Part shown: in pieces, positions 35,472-46,327 of the stretch | Layout of the letters: each line of letters opens with the position of its first letter | How positions within the stretch are numbered: position 1 is the first letter of the stretch | Source: Phoma sp. XZ068 | Taxonomy: Eukaryota > Ascomycota > Dothideomycetes > Pleosporales > Didymellaceae | Assembly (NCBI GenBank): GCA_004835665.1 | Contig: RBKR01000023.1 | Coordinates: 310,001 to 374,000 of the forward strand | Direction of reading: 5' to 3' | Length of the DNA: 64,000 nucleotides | Notes under the pieces: generated by a model | The model's input: only the letters and a program-made list of their open reading frames with translations | What the model was told of the DNA's origin: nothing | The model's database searches: none | Made by a program: the position numbers and the translations under genes

Positions 35472-36087
35472 ATGGCTTCATACTCTTTCAAGAGTCCAGC
35501 CACCTATCATTTGCTGAGGCCCGTCTCCGTCCTTTCCACCTTTCCACTCGCACACTGACATGCTCAGTTATGGCACCCTCCTCGGCTCCACACTCTTCCA
35601 GTCCTTCATCTCCGGCGTTGTAGCCTACCGGGTCCTTCCACGGCCTCAATTCTCCACGCTTCAAAAACACACGTTCCCCGTGTACTTCACCCTCCAAACA
35701 CTCACGCCCCTAGCCATGCTGCTCACCTACCCATCAGGCGTCTCCCGCCTGGTTCCCTATCTCTCATCCACGCCCGTCCTGCAAAGCCCCACCGACAAGC
35801 TGACCGTCTACTTACTGGGTACCATGGTGGTAACAGCAGTAGCCAATCTGGTGTACGTGGGGCCCAAGACGACGGAGATTATGCAGGCCAGGAAGCATCA
35901 GGAGACGCGGGATGGCAAGGCGGCGTATGACAAGGGTCCGCACAGTCCTGAGATGCAGGCTCTGAACCAGCAGTTCAGCATCGTACACAGTGTTAGCACC
36001 GTCACAAACCTCATTGGTCTGGGAGCCATGATATGGTATGGAGCGGTCTTGGGAAGCGGTTTGAGCTTTCAGCACGTTGCTTTGTAA
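35472..36087 (+). CDS. TMEM205-like (DUF4149) membrane protein
   Basis: Exon 1 (35,472-35,518) plus exon 2 (35,568-36,087) give 188 residues. The join restores TYHLLSYGTLLGSTLFQSF, the expected family N-terminus, but the intron would begin GC rather than GT (AG|GC...AG, 49 nt with a CTGAC branch-like site). Four hydrophobic segments are visible, with VLPRPQFSTLQKHTFPVYF between the first two, then LGTMVVTAVANLVYVGP and a C-terminal VSTVTNLIGLGAMIWYG. DUF4149 proteins are small four-helix membrane proteins of unclear role. Starting at the Met at 35,560 would lose the conserved first residues, which is why I prefer the spliced model. Confidence 0.8.
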
Positions 36088-36844
36088 GGGTAGGAGGCCT
36101 AATGCGGTAGACCTGTACATGATGGGAAAGTATGTGCATACTTTGTACACATGGAATTTATTTGATCCTGGACTTCTGGCCTGTGCATGCACTGATTGAT
36201 CTGACATACCCGCACCTTATCCTGCTCGCCAGGGTTCCAAGGTAGGCTCTCAGACTCGAATTTGGAAATCACGCGAGACAAGATGTATCGAAACGTTGAC
36301 AAACACCTTGCTGTTTAACGGATAGAACTTTTGACATTGGCTCAAAACTCCCCACTCCAGCACACGCGCCTTGATATCTACACCAACCAAATCTGGTCCT
36401 TATATGAACCTTTTCTTTCTCCCTATGCGTAACAAACGTAGCGGCCATATGCACAAGCTTGCATCTTACTGTCTCTTTTCCAAGAGCAGCAAAGCCTGCA
36501 AGACTGTGGCCTATATACACGCTTCCCGTGACGACGAACAAACAACGTCGGGCAACACCCGGGGTATGAAGAATACGCGGCCACCAACATCGAGGCCCGC
36601 AAAGAATAGTATCGACAAGACGAGATGCGGACAAAGACATTACGCGGAGTGCCGTATTGCGGCCTGATTAATGACAGTGGGTGCAATGATGGTGTGGAAC
36701 GATGGCATCTGTGATATACAGGACGAGACCGTCGCCCAATGCTGATGCATGAACCAGGTATAAAGAAAGCTGGGTGCATATGTATGCGTCGTGGTATGTG
36801 GGCTGCTTAGCGACAGTGAGAACTGAAGAACAAGAGGAAAATCA
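36088..36844. other. Intergenic, 3' regions of convergent genes
   Basis: No gene seen. A 123-codon minus-strand frame (36,269-36,640) has no recognisable features. Confidence 0.4.
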
Positions 36845-38659
36845 TTAGACGTTTTCGGTGAAACGCGAGCTTCTCGAGCCGTCGGCAGAGTGGAGGCTCC
36901 TACCCAGAGCCGCTCGAGGGGAGAGGTCGGGGATGGGCGACGAGAAGGGGTTCGGGGACATGGGAGGGCTGAGATTGGAACGATTCGTGTCGTCGAAGGG
37001 GTTCTCGTTCGGATGGCGGATGACTGGCGTTCTTGCTGGGCTGGGTCGAAGATTCATTGTGCCAGCGGCCCCAGCAAAAGGCTTTTCGCCAATCTCTTTG
37101 CCAAACTCCCCGCCGTACTCTTTATTCAGCCCCCCGGCTCCACCGTAGGTGCCGTAATCATCCTGATAGAAGGATGAGCCAGACACGGTGTCACCTCTTG
37201 AGAACTGGTCCGAGGTCATGCCGTCACTGAAGGCAGACGGGAGCTTACGACCAGAGACCCTTTGGAAGCTTCGCTCCGTAGGCGAGCTCGTTTCCGCGGT
37301 TGATCTCGAGAGCCCAGAGAAGCGGTGAAGGAAAGCCGAAGGCACAAGACTGGCCCGTACCGGAGCTGGTGCCTGGACTTGTCGCATCGCCTGCTCGTTG
37401 TCCGTGGGATGGCTGTCAGTGAGCTGAAGAGCTCCACCCTGCTTGCGCTTATGGCGACGAAGAAGTATCAGGATGATGGCCAGAATCAGCGCAGCACCAG
37501 CCAGGCTGCCCACTACACTACCCACAACTTGTGGTGTAGCAAGAGGAGTGGTACCACCTGTTTCAAAGTTGCCCGCAGCGGCGATTGTACCTGCAGGTGA
37601 GGATGATGTGGCAGTTCCACTGCCTCCGTTCCAGCCGGCACCACCGCTACCATAGAAAGAGGACGAGCCGGCAGCATCGAGCGACTCTGTTGGTGTAGCG
37701 CGGTTTGAGGAGCCAGTTGTTTCGGGCGAGGATTCGGATTGTGAAGATCCTGACGGTGAAGTCTGGGATGAAATGGCGGTTCGTGACGCCGCTCCGGAGG
37801 GAGATGAATTGGTGAAGCCGCTCATAGTGGAAAGGAGGGTAGGCGAGGAGGCAAGTATTGAGGAGGCAGTTGACGAAGCTCTACTGGAGACACTAGACAA
37901 TGTTGAGCTGGTTGTGTCTGCTGCAGTCAATGCTACCACCTTGCTTGCCTCGGCGCTTGATGCTGAGGGGGACGCAGAGACAGCATCTAGGGCAAGTGCG
38001 CCAACGCTAGAAGCAAACGGATATGCTGGTACTGTCAGGGTGCTTGGAAATGCCGGAACGGAAGGAACCGATGGAAATGCGAAACTGGGTACGGCTGGGA
38101 CAGATGGCACTGATGGCAGGGCGACGATGGAAGCCACGGTCGGCTCAGCCGGCACTGATGGTACGGATGGTTGTGGTGGTTCAAATGGTGTTGAGGGTAC
38201 TGCTGGTTGGGTCTCGGAAGGTAGAGATGCTATTGACGGTATTTCTGGCGTGGAGGCTGCGGCCGCTGCCGGCACCGCTGCGGACGGCGCTGGAGTATTG
38301 GCAGCATTTGTGTCCGGTAGGGGCTCATTGGTCTCGATGGGCAGTGTTGAGTCTGGTTGCGTTACAGTGGTCTGCGCAATTACGTTTCCAGCGGTGTCCA
38401 CTGTGGCAATGATTTCGACGTTTACAGTCTTGACGTTGGTGCCGGCCTGGGGGACCCTTCGATGAAACCTGCGATGCGAGTTGCTCATGGTAGTCCGCCT
38501 CTTGTGCTCCCTGATCAGCAGCGGCTCGTCTGCGCGATCCTCCTCGTGCTCGTTCGGGCTGGTTCTCCTATCCGGCTCTCGTTCGGTTAGTGTGTACTGC
38601 GCGTGGCGGTGGTTGCGCGGGTTGGCTCTAGATCTAAGTGGTGCGATGAGGTGGTCCAT
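36845..38659 (-). CDS. Ser/Pro/Thr-rich single-pass membrane protein, surface sensor-like
   Basis: Single frame of 604 residues; Met at 38,488 (MSNSHRRFHRRVPQ) is an alternative start. Residues about 75-110 (VNVEIIATVDTAGNVIAQTT) precede a long low-complexity region with tandem VPSVPAxPS-type repeats (about 160-215) and dense Ser/Thr. One transmembrane helix (about 380-402, SVVGSLAGAALILAIILILL) is followed directly by RRHKRK, giving an outside N-terminus and a cytosolic tail of about 200 residues with Ser-Pro sites. This plan matches fungal mucin-like wall-stress sensors, yet no WSC or other lectin domain and no obvious signal peptide are visible; an unseen upstream exon may supply one. Confidence 0.65.
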   Translation of the reverse strand: MDHLIAPLRSRANPRNHRHAQYTLTEREPDRRTSPNEHEEDRADEPLLIREHKRRTTMSNSHRRFHRRVPQAGTNVKTVNVEIIATVDTAGNVIAQTTVTQPDSTLPIETNEPLPDTNAANTPAPSAAVPAAAAASTPEIPSIASLPSETQPAVPSTPFEPPQPSVPSVPAEPTVASIVALPSVPSVPAVPSFAFPSVPSVPAFPSTLTVPAYPFASSVGALALDAVSASPSASSAEASKVVALTAADTTSSTLSSVSSRASSTASSILASSPTLLSTMSGFTNSSPSGAASRTAISSQTSPSGSSQSESSPETTGSSNRATPTESLDAAGSSSFYGSGGAGWNGGSGTATSSSPAGTIAAAGNFETGGTTPLATPQVVGSVVGSLAGAALILAIILILLRRHKRKQGGALQLTDSHPTDNEQAMRQVQAPAPVRASLVPSAFLHRFSGLSRSTAETSSPTERSFQRVSGRKLPSAFSDGMTSDQFSRGDTVSGSSFYQDDYGTYGGAGGLNKEYGGEFGKEIGEKPFAGAAGTMNLRPSPARTPVIRHPNENPFDDTNRSNLSPPMSPNPFSSPIPDLSPRAALGRSLHSADGSRSSRFTENV

Positions 38660-40118
38660 GGACAGACGCTACTTGCGCGCAAGCAATGCTCCCAGGGTGG
38701 TCGTGATGGTGAGTTGAGTGTGTTCGCGGAACATGGGCTTCGAATGAGGGGATCCAGTTGGATGGCGGTCGCAAGCGATGCTAGACGGGGCTAATGAAGG
38801 GAGGTGTTGGCGATGGCCGATGCGGGCGTCCAGTCAATGGAGGCGAGGTGTGCGAGTGAATGTCGAGAAACGAACGGCTGCCAAGCGCTGGCTGGTGAAA
38901 GGAGGGACTGGTCGAGGCTACGGTCAGCACACGCAGCGCAGCGGGAGGCACACACGGTACGCACCTGGACGCGGTCAATGGACCAGCATAAGCTGCGCGA
39001 TGGAGGTGGGCAGCGCGAGCGGGTGGGCGGCGGCGACGACTATGAGGCAGCAAGGCTCGCTATAGCGGGAGGTGTGCTAAGGTCGGTGCGCCGCGTGCAG
39101 CGGATGGTGCAACAGGCGGACGGGGCGGGGACTAGGTTGCGTGCGACGGCGGACCAAAGGTTGCAGTGCGAATCGAAGGGGGCCTGAGCGCCGAGCGCTG
39201 CACTCCAAACAAAGGTGCGGGCTGCCGTGCTGTTCTGTTCTCCTCCGGGGGCCTGGCGCACTGGGTGTCGACGGTGCAGCAGACGTCTGGGAGAGGGGGA
39301 TGGGCACGCGGGCGCGCAGAGACAGGCCGCCGTGCAGGCCAGAGATGCTCGCAGCGGCCGGGCCAGCCCAAGGCCTGCGCCGCCGTTTGCTGTGGGACGG
39401 GCGTGCTGGCGGCTGGGATTGGGTGAAGCGAGATTGGCTTTTCTTTCGCATGCTGGTGGGCCCGTCCGTGTGCGCTTCTATTTCGGTACAATGACGCGCA
39501 GAGGCTCTCACCACGGCTGCTGCGCGGGAGCACGCTTGAAACGCGCGCAGGGAGATGTGAGCCTCGCTGTCTGGCTGGCCGTCGTCGACAGAGTGCAGAG
39601 CGAGTTGCGGCCGCCAGCCCGCGTGCAGACGCTTGTTGCCGGTAGTGCGGGCCAAGCTGCACCTGCCGCGCCGACCCTGCAGCAGGAGCAGCCCTGAGGC
39701 GTCCCACCTCCCGCGATCCTCGAACCGGCAACGGACATCCAGGGCTACTTTCAGGAACGCGCCTCGTGAGTGCTTCCCCGAGCCCCACGCGCAAAAGACC
39801 ATCATTTCTTTTACGCGCCACCAGCCTGCTCCGTCGTTGCACCCGACCATTTGCGCGACAAACACCACCAACATGACTCAGCCTGCTGTTTCTGCCCCAG
39901 GCAGCACCATGCCGCTTCCAGCCCTGCGTGGCTTCGAAAATGTATTGCCAAGCCCTGCTCGAGCATTGCGCCCATCTGCCTGCCCGTTGCTGACGATGGA
40001 CTGGACAAGCGTTCGAGTTGCTTCATTAGTCTAGCGCTATGCTGCGCGTCTGCGTGACTGCACGGTCAAATTTCCCTTCGTTCGTGTGCTTGTCGCTGTT
40101 CATCTCGGTCCACCCGTT
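38660..40118. other. GC-rich divergent promoter region, no supported gene
   Basis: The stretch 38,700-39,760 is unusually GC-rich and stop-poor, so long open frames occur on both strands at once (for example 39,077-39,874 minus and 39,215-39,697 plus). None has a recognisable domain, and the Arg/Ala/Pro/Gly-rich translations are those expected from GC-rich non-coding DNA. It separates two divergent genes. Confidence 0.5.
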
Positions 40119-40227
40119 GCAGCTCACGTGTAGCAACCAACCAAACAAATGAGCTGACGTGAAGCACACCAAACAACTATCGCTGACGTCAAGTAAACAA
40201 ACCAAGCAACTGCCGCTCACGTGAAGG
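40119..40227 (+). promoter_or_regulatory. Four-unit array of CACGTG and TGACGT sites
   Basis: ACGT cores at 40,126, 40,157, 40,186 and 40,219 are spaced 31, 29 and 33 bp apart. The outer two are CACGTG (E-box, 40,125-40,130 and 40,218-40,223); the inner two are TGACGTG (40,155-40,161) and TGACGTCA (CRE, 40,184-40,191). Flanks share GCT before the core and AAG/CAAACAA after it, so the units look like diverged tandem copies. They sit about 290-390 bp upstream of the hydrolase start at 40,512. Binding by bHLH or bZIP factors is inferred. Confidence 0.6.
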
Positions 40228-40511
40228 TGAGGCTGAACGCTTCGACTTTTCAACCGTCTGTGTTGCCCGTGATGGCCTGCACTCTGATTTGCCGTCGTAT
40301 CAAGTCGTACTTCGTAAATGTCAAAGTCGGCCAGCCGGAGTCTCAGCGTTCACGACCCCGCGCGTTCTGCACCGCCACTATTGCGACTGTCAGGTCGACA
40401 CCACACCCGTTTTTCGCAGTAGCCACGTTAATTGATAAACCATGCATCCTTCCTAATTGTGTGCCAAACCCAGTGCTATGCGCAGCCACTCACCGCTCGC
40501 CCAATCTGAAA

Positions 40512-42674
40512 ATGACGTCGCTGTCGAATCTCGCAAACCAGGATGAAGCCAAGAGCACCAGCAACAACAACAGCTGCAACAGCAGTAGCAATACCAGAAG
40601 AGCCCCGCCGCCTCTTCCACCACGAGCCTCACAATCAAACGAGATGAGCTTACCCCCCAGTTACACGTCGGTCATGGCCATGTCATCACAGGATCCCCGA
40701 TCCTCATCCACACAGTCGCTGATTCCAGACCCCAATATGGAAAACACCGGCCGCCGCCGTATACTACTCGTGTACATCCATGGCTTCATGGGCAATGAGA
40801 CAAGTTTCAGGAGCTTCCCGGCCCACGTGCACAACCTCGCCACTGTAACACTTGCCGATACTCACGTGGTGCATACCAAGATTTATCCCAGATATCGAGC
40901 GCGCTATAGCCTTGAACAGGCGAGAGACCAGTTCTCTGCATGGTGAGCCTACCGTTCTCTAGCGTTTGCTAGCCACACATCACTGACTGATGGACTGATC
41001 CCTGGTAGGCTTGCACCACACGAAGACCAATGGACCGATACCATTCTTCTTGGACACTCCATGGGAGGGTTACTCGCCGCAGATGTTGCTCTACTGTTCC
41101 GTCACCGCGTTATCGGCATTATCAACTTTGATGTTCCATTTGTAGGCATGCATCCTGGCATTATCAAAGCAGGACTGGGTAGCATCTTCACAAAAGTGCC
41201 ACCACCACAAGATCAGATACTCACATCGCCCGCGCCAGGGAGTAAGCCTAGTCGGATGAGTACCATTTTCAACCCAAAGCCTGCAGACCCCAATTACAAC
41301 CCGTCATTCGCCAACGACATTCACTTGCCGGTACGTAAAGGTTTGGATAATGCGTTACACTGGTTCAACAAGCACTCCAACAATATCAAAGAGGCCGGAA
41401 AGGGACTAGTCAAGTCTCATTTCGAATTTGGTAGTGCCATGGCCGACTACAAAGAGTTGAAAAACAGATATGCAAGACTACGAGCCCTTGAAGAGGATGA
41501 CGAGGCGAAGCGAAGACTGGGCAACCCAGAAGTGCGGTCGCCGCCACGGATACGATTTGTCAATTACTATACTGCGAGTACAGGCAGACCAAAGAAACCA
41601 AAGTCGCCAAAAAGTCCATCCCCTTCCCACCCGGGCAGTCTGTCACTGCAACATCGCGACAGCGACGCAAGTGGATTCGCCACAGAGGCACAACAAGATA
41701 TCAGGAAAACAAGCTCACGTGCCAGTAGTCCTCCACGTCTATCGATAGATGTCAAGGAGCACCGTGGTTCAGAAGTCGTTCCTATCACACCGCAAGACGT
41801 TCTCTCTGCGACCAGCCCACAGCAAATTAGCTTCCCGGAATACACCGCTGAAGAACTGATTCTACCAACCATCCCGCCCATTCCCCAAGAGCCTCCCTTT
41901 GTAGATCTCGCGCAAATTACTGACCGCGCTCAACGACGAGCTGCGGAGAGAGAACACGATGAAGCGCTGGAGGAGTACCACAAAGCAGTAAAAGCACGCA
42001 ACAGAATCATCAATGAGCGAGAAGATTTGGAGGATGAATGGGAAAAGCAGCGGCAGCACAAGGTCACCATGCCACTTCCACAGCCGAAACCTAAACCAGA
42101 ACTAAGCGGCGAAGAGCTCCGGCTGGAACAGGAGAAAGAGAGAATGGCAAGGGAACAGGCAAGACTCGAAGGAAGGAAATACCAAGCACCGAGTGAAGAG
42201 ACCACGGCCAGCATCCAGGAAGCATCGCCTGCAGAGACACCCGGCCTAGACTCGGGGATGCACACCATGCAGCTCGGCGATGCACATCCTCGCACCCCAT
42301 ACTCCAATTACGATTTCTCGCGGAGCGCCATCCTCCGCCAGTCCACTCCAGACGACCAGGCATCCATCACCGACTCCAACTACACCGCCACTACGACCGA
42401 CTCGACCGAGTCCAAGGCAGAGGAGAAGAAGCAGAAGGAGAAGAAGCTCGGCAAGTTCTGCATGCTGCCGCCCAAAGACGGCTCTGGCCACAAAGACCCG
42501 ACCTGGATCCGCGTGTACATGGAAGGCATGGACGAGGTGGCGGCGCACACGAGTCTGTTCTTTGTGAACGAGACGTATGAGCGCCTTGTGGGGGACGTAG
42601 GGGCGCGGATTGAGGAGTGGATCCGGGAGGCTGATAGCGAGAGGATGGTTAGGGAGATGAGCGGCATGAAATGA
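40512..42674 (+). CDS. Alpha/beta-hydrolase (DUF676-like lipase/serine esterase) with long charged tail
   Basis: Exon 1 (40,512-40,942) and exon 2 (41,009-42,674) encode 698 residues; the 66-nt intron is GT-AG. A low-complexity N-terminus (Asn/Ser, then PPPLPP) leads to LLVYIHGFMGNETSFRSFP (strand plus oxyanion HG motif, about residues 84-102) and, after the intron, TILLGHSMGGLLAAD with the nucleophile Ser near residue 160. Downstream lie NFDVPFVGMHPG, a linker with Ser/Pro and Lys-rich runs, a long Glu/Lys/Arg coiled-coil-like stretch (about 420-520), and a C-terminal KFCMLPPKDGSGHKDPTWIR block ending in a helix. The catalytic Asp/His are not placed with confidence. Fungal relatives of this plan are annotated only as hydrolases. 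Confidence 0.8.
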
Positions 42675-42825
42675 CGATGATGATGGAATTTTCTCCTTGG
42701 GAGAAAGTGAAGCGGAACCTCGGACCAGTAGTCATGATTAATGATTTATAGTCATCAAGTGCACGCATCGATGAAGTGCGGGCATCTAGAAGGGGCCTTG
42801 TAAATATGGGCTCTACACACGCGAA

Positions 42826-44595
42826 TCAACAACGACACTCGACGCCGTTCCGACTAACACACAAGTACTTGACACCCTTGTACGGCGTCACGCCGCCTCC
42901 CAGTCCCCTGCTCTTCTTCTGATCCACGTTCAGACTCTCCACTTTGATCCCGCTCGGCAGCCACCCTTTGACGCTGAAACTCACCGTCGCTGCGCTCGGC
43001 ATGAGGATCTTGTTCGCCTTCCTCCTCTTCTCGTCCTCGGCGACATTCTTGTGGCTCGTGGAAGTGGAAGTGGTTGGGGCGGACTGATACGAATTCTGTG
43101 CGTCGTCGTCGTAATTATATGTCGCTGTGGAGAGCGAGACTGCGGTATCGTCGAAGCCCGCGCTGGTCTCGTCGTCATCTTGGGCTCCGACGACGGTGCC
43201 AGAGAGCGTTGCGTGGCATCCCACGCCGCCGCCGCGGTCTTGAGACATGAGGGTGGCAATTTCGCGTGATGAGATGCGCCACTCGATGGAAGTGGATCCA
43301 GGAGCGTAGGACGCGTCGCCCATGCCCCGGGCCACGCGTAAGTCAAGGATGTTGTGAACCGAGGTAGGGAGAGGGATGTGGATAGTCATTTCCTCGATAG
43401 CTGGGGCAGTCGATGTACCGGTCACACCACCCGCAGCGATTCTAGACCCAAGGCCGCCTCTTCCAGACGCTGACGACGGAGCGGGAGCGGACGACTTACC
43501 CGTGAAGCGGGGGTTGAGTTGGAGGCGAACTTCAAAGTCACTTCCACTAGCACCGAGGGACGTGTTTACGGAGACAGTAGCAGGGATGTTGAGGCTTGGT
43601 AAGCTTTGTTTGGTAGTGGAGGTGGTGAAAGCGTCCAGCGCGGATGGACCGAGGAGGTCAACTTCGTAGCCGGCGAGAACGAAGCGACCATCTGGAGGCA
43701 CAAAGGACAATACACCGGGTCGCTCTTTCCAGGTGTTGAGCCGTACGCAGGGGTGAAAGACGGGAAGTGAGATGGCGTTTGATATACCGCCTGGACAGCC
43801 CAACTGTAGGATGAGGTCAGGAACGCCAGAGACCTTTGCGGTAAAGGCGATGGTTCCATTTGCGGTGGCCGAGAGCGGGCGTCCGGAAGGCGAGAGAGTG
43901 ACAGAGAGGGTTTCCACAATATCGACATACATCTCATTGCTCGTATGCCTGACATTCGCTCGCCGCCACGGTACCGGTGAAGTACTCTGCGCTGCATTCA
44001 AAGGCCCCAACCGGGGACTCGGGCCTCCCCCCCTCCCCAACGAGAAGGGCGTGCTCGACGATGCCAGGGAACTTGGTGTTGTACTTGGCAACCCTACGCC
44101 GCCCAGCAAGCTCTTCATCAGGGACGGCGCATCGACCAGATCGCGCAGGGCATTCGGTTCCGTGCAACTGATGATGCCGCCGTCCACCATTTCGTTCAGC
44201 AGCTGCGCCACGACATCGTAGTTGGTCTCGATTTTACTCGCGAGTAGCGGCGCGCCGAGGTAGTCCTCCAGCACATCGGCGACGCGGTGCAAGAACTCGA
44301 GTATCTGGAGGGGCTCAGTGTCGGACGAGCACGGGGCCAGGAAGAGCAGCTGGTCCTGGACGATGGAGTAGAGGAGCGTTGCAGGGTTGGTAGAGGGGAG
44401 GTATATGAGCGAGGGCCGCGGGGCGGGGTGCGAGAGGTAGAGGGGCAGGAGCGTGCTGCTCGAGGCGGGGCGGCCGTTGTACGTGTGTTCGAGCAGAGGC
44501 GTGCTGGGCCAGGTCAGGTCGAGTGCGGGAGAGGTGCAGGTGGGGGGATGTTACTTGTGCTCATCAAAGATGAACAGAGCTTCAATTGTGCTCAT
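42826..44595 (-). CDS. APM3: AP-3 adaptor complex subunit mu
   Basis: Exon 1 (44,595-44,555) encodes MSTIEALFIFDEH and joins across a 51-nt intron to exon 2 (44,503-42,826), giving 572 residues. The N-terminal longin-like part reads TPLLEHTYNGRP, SLIYLPSTNPATLLYSIVQD, EPLQILEFLHRVADVLEDYL. The mu homology domain begins near PWRRANVRHTSNEMYVDIVE (about residue 200), with VSGVPDLILQLG and FVPPDGRFVLAGYEV, where the last matches the conserved FxPPDGxFxLxxY box. Gly/Ser-rich linkers occur in the MHD, as in other Dothideomycetes. AP-3 mu recognises tyrosine-based signals and sorts cargo from Golgi to vacuole. Divergent from the mitochondrial protein gene at 44,817. Confidence 0.9.
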
Positions 44596-44816
44596 ACTTC
44601 TGGCTCTGTCACCTGCTCGCCATGCAGAGGTCACGGTGTGAGGGTCGCGCAGACGTGGGGTTGGCCTGCGTTGATCGCGTTGGCTTGCATTTGGCCGCGG
44701 GGGTCTCCAGCAATGATGCAAGAGACCCCTGCCTCTCGTCGGGCTTATGCGCTCGTGCCTCCGCCGTGAATCTCGACCAGTCCAACTTTTTATTTCTCTT
44801 CGACAGCACCACCGCC
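44596..44816. promoter_or_regulatory. Divergent promoter between AP-3 mu and the DMAC1-like gene
   Basis: The start codons of the two genes are only 221 bp apart in opposite directions, so both must use this interval. No TATA box was noticed. Confidence 0.5.
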
Positions 44817-45148
44817 ATGGCAAACGAGGTCGTAACGCCCACCTTCAAAGAGGCCCTCAAGCAAGACAAGGCGCAGTTTGATGACTGCACGCCCTGCCGT
44901 GTCGTTGGTACGTTGCTCAACATCACCAATGCGCGTGACCATGACAGCGACTGACGCCTGGCGCAGGTAGCGCAACATTCGTCGGCCTCGGCGCGTTTAC
45001 ATACGTATCCGGCCATTCGCAGCTGAAGGCCCAGGAGGCCGTCATACGACAAAGCAAGAGCATGTTCGGCATGGGCAGTAGAAGGGCAGCCATTACAACG
45101 ACGAGTGCTGTGTTTGTAGGACTGGGCGTCTACAGATGGTTCGCGTGA
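44817..45148 (+). CDS. DMAC1-like (DUF4536) mitochondrial inner-membrane protein
   Basis: Exon 1 (44,817-44,907) and exon 2 (44,967-45,148) give 90 residues across a 59-nt intron. The conserved block FDDCTPCRVVGSATFVGLGA spans the junction and contains the C-x2-C pair typical of the family, followed by a first hydrophobic helix ending FTYVSGHSQL and a second one (TTTSAVFVGLGVYRWF) at the C-terminus. Human DMAC1 helps assemble the distal membrane arm of respiratory complex I; the fungal relatives are less studied. The short size fits the family. Confidence 0.75.
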
Positions 45149-45571
45149 GGTGCTCTAGACAGAAGTCCTGGCCTGTTCAAAATGACTTGTACATTAGGAT
45201 CTACAAGCTGGAGGGAAGACTGCGAATCAGCATTAGGGCGGCGTTTGGACGATACCACAGTACTGAAGTGGAACAGTATAGTATTAACAACTACCCTCCT
45301 CCACTCGTCATCCCCATAAGCCAGGATCGACCTGGTCTCAATTGCTACTAAGAAATGTATGGTATCTCTGCTGCTACGAAATCGACACGAATCAGGAATG
45401 TTCCCATGGTATATAGTAAACTCCGCACAATGCCAGATAAGCAACTCCACCCGATGCATATAAAAATCCCCTGCCCAATGCGCCTATTGTATGTGCCGAT
45501 GCTCCCTCATTAAGCACATTGAAATGCTGTCCTTCTGTTCTGCTGTCCTCTCTTATCTCCTTTCGTCCCCC
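45149..45571. other. Intergenic, convergent 3' regions
   Basis: No gene seen; a 109-codon minus-strand frame (45,130-45,459) overlaps the end of the neighbouring gene and shows no motif. Confidence 0.4.
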
Positions 45572-46327
45572 TCAGGTCATGCGGCCCCTCTTCGGACCGC
45601 CGCCCGTACCATCCCGTCGGTCGTTGGAGTTGTCCGGGTGGAACGTGTCCATGATTCGCCGCTTCTGACCTGCGCCTTGACCAAGCTGGAAGAGATTCTG
45701 TGTAGCAGTCCGTTGCAGATTCCGCGACGCGGTGCGATTCGAGTGTCGTTCGCGCCTCGGAGTGGGGAATGCCCTCCTTGCAGCAGCGGAAAAGTCGCCG
45801 AAGGCGCTGTCGGTGTTTACGCTCGAAGGGTACGATTGCGAGGCCGAGAACTGGAAGACTTGGTGCAGCGGCGACATCTCGGGCTCGGTGATGGACGCCT
45901 CCAACGGCACAGGCGGAGCCGAGTCAGACCTGTGAGTGGCGTCTGTGTGGACATCGGAGGTACGGGTTGCTTCGGGGCTGGTGTTGCGTTCCATGATGGG
46001 CGAGGAGCTTCGGGCACGCTTATCGTCCATGTCGTTCTCGTCGTCCTCGTCGCTGTTTGGGTGCCGTGGCCCGTCCAGCCGCTCCGTCGCCCACTGCCGT
46101 ACCCGCCAGCCTTCGCCGTCTCCTACGCCCAAGTTCTCCTTATCCAAGAAAGTAAGAAGGTCGTCGAGGGCTTCTTGGTAGCCGTCGCTGCGGGCGCGGT
46201 CGACGTCTGCCAGCGCCGACTTGTACAGGTTGGTCAGCTGCAGGGCAGCGTTCTTGAAGGACTGGTGGACATCGGGCTGCCGCTTTGTCTTCGGCAGCGA
46301 CTTGTTGAGGCTTCGCATTGAGTCCAT
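45572..46327 (-). CDS. Conserved fungal protein of unknown function, putative nuclear
   Basis: Single-exon 251 residues. The N-terminal third is helical and looks conserved: SFKNAALQLTNLYKSALADV, then DGYQEALDDLLTFLDKENLG and GEGWRVRQWATERLDG. The remainder is low-complexity, acidic (DSDEDDENDMDD) and then Ser/Thr/Arg-rich with basic clusters (GQKRRI and PKRGRM at the end) that may act as nuclear localisation signals. I recall a fungal family with this N-terminal pattern but cannot name it or its function. Confidence 0.65.
   Translation of the reverse strand: MDSMRSLNKSLPKTKRQPDVHQSFKNAALQLTNLYKSALADVDRARSDGYQEALDDLLTFLDKENLGVGDGEGWRVRQWATERLDGPRHPNSDEDDENDMDDKRARSSSPIMERNTSPEATRTSDVHTDATHRSDSAPPVPLEASITEPEMSPLHQVFQFSASQSYPSSVNTDSAFGDFSAAARRAFPTPRRERHSNRTASRNLQRTATQNLFQLGQGAGQKRRIMDTFHPDNSNDRRDGTGGGPKRGRMT

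Noticed and set aside
37773..38465. 230-codon plus-strand frame rich in Gly, Thr and Asp
   Set aside because: Antisense shadow of the VPSVP-repeat region of the minus-strand surface protein.
39077..39874. 265-codon minus-strand frame and overlapping plus-strand frames
   Set aside because: Arg/Ala/Pro/Gly-rich translations with no motif, open on both strands because the DNA is GC-rich and stop-poor.
45491..46321. 276-codon plus-strand frame
   Set aside because: Antisense to the conserved 251-residue minus-strand protein; its hydrophobic Val-rich runs arise from the reverse complement of Asp/Glu-rich codons.
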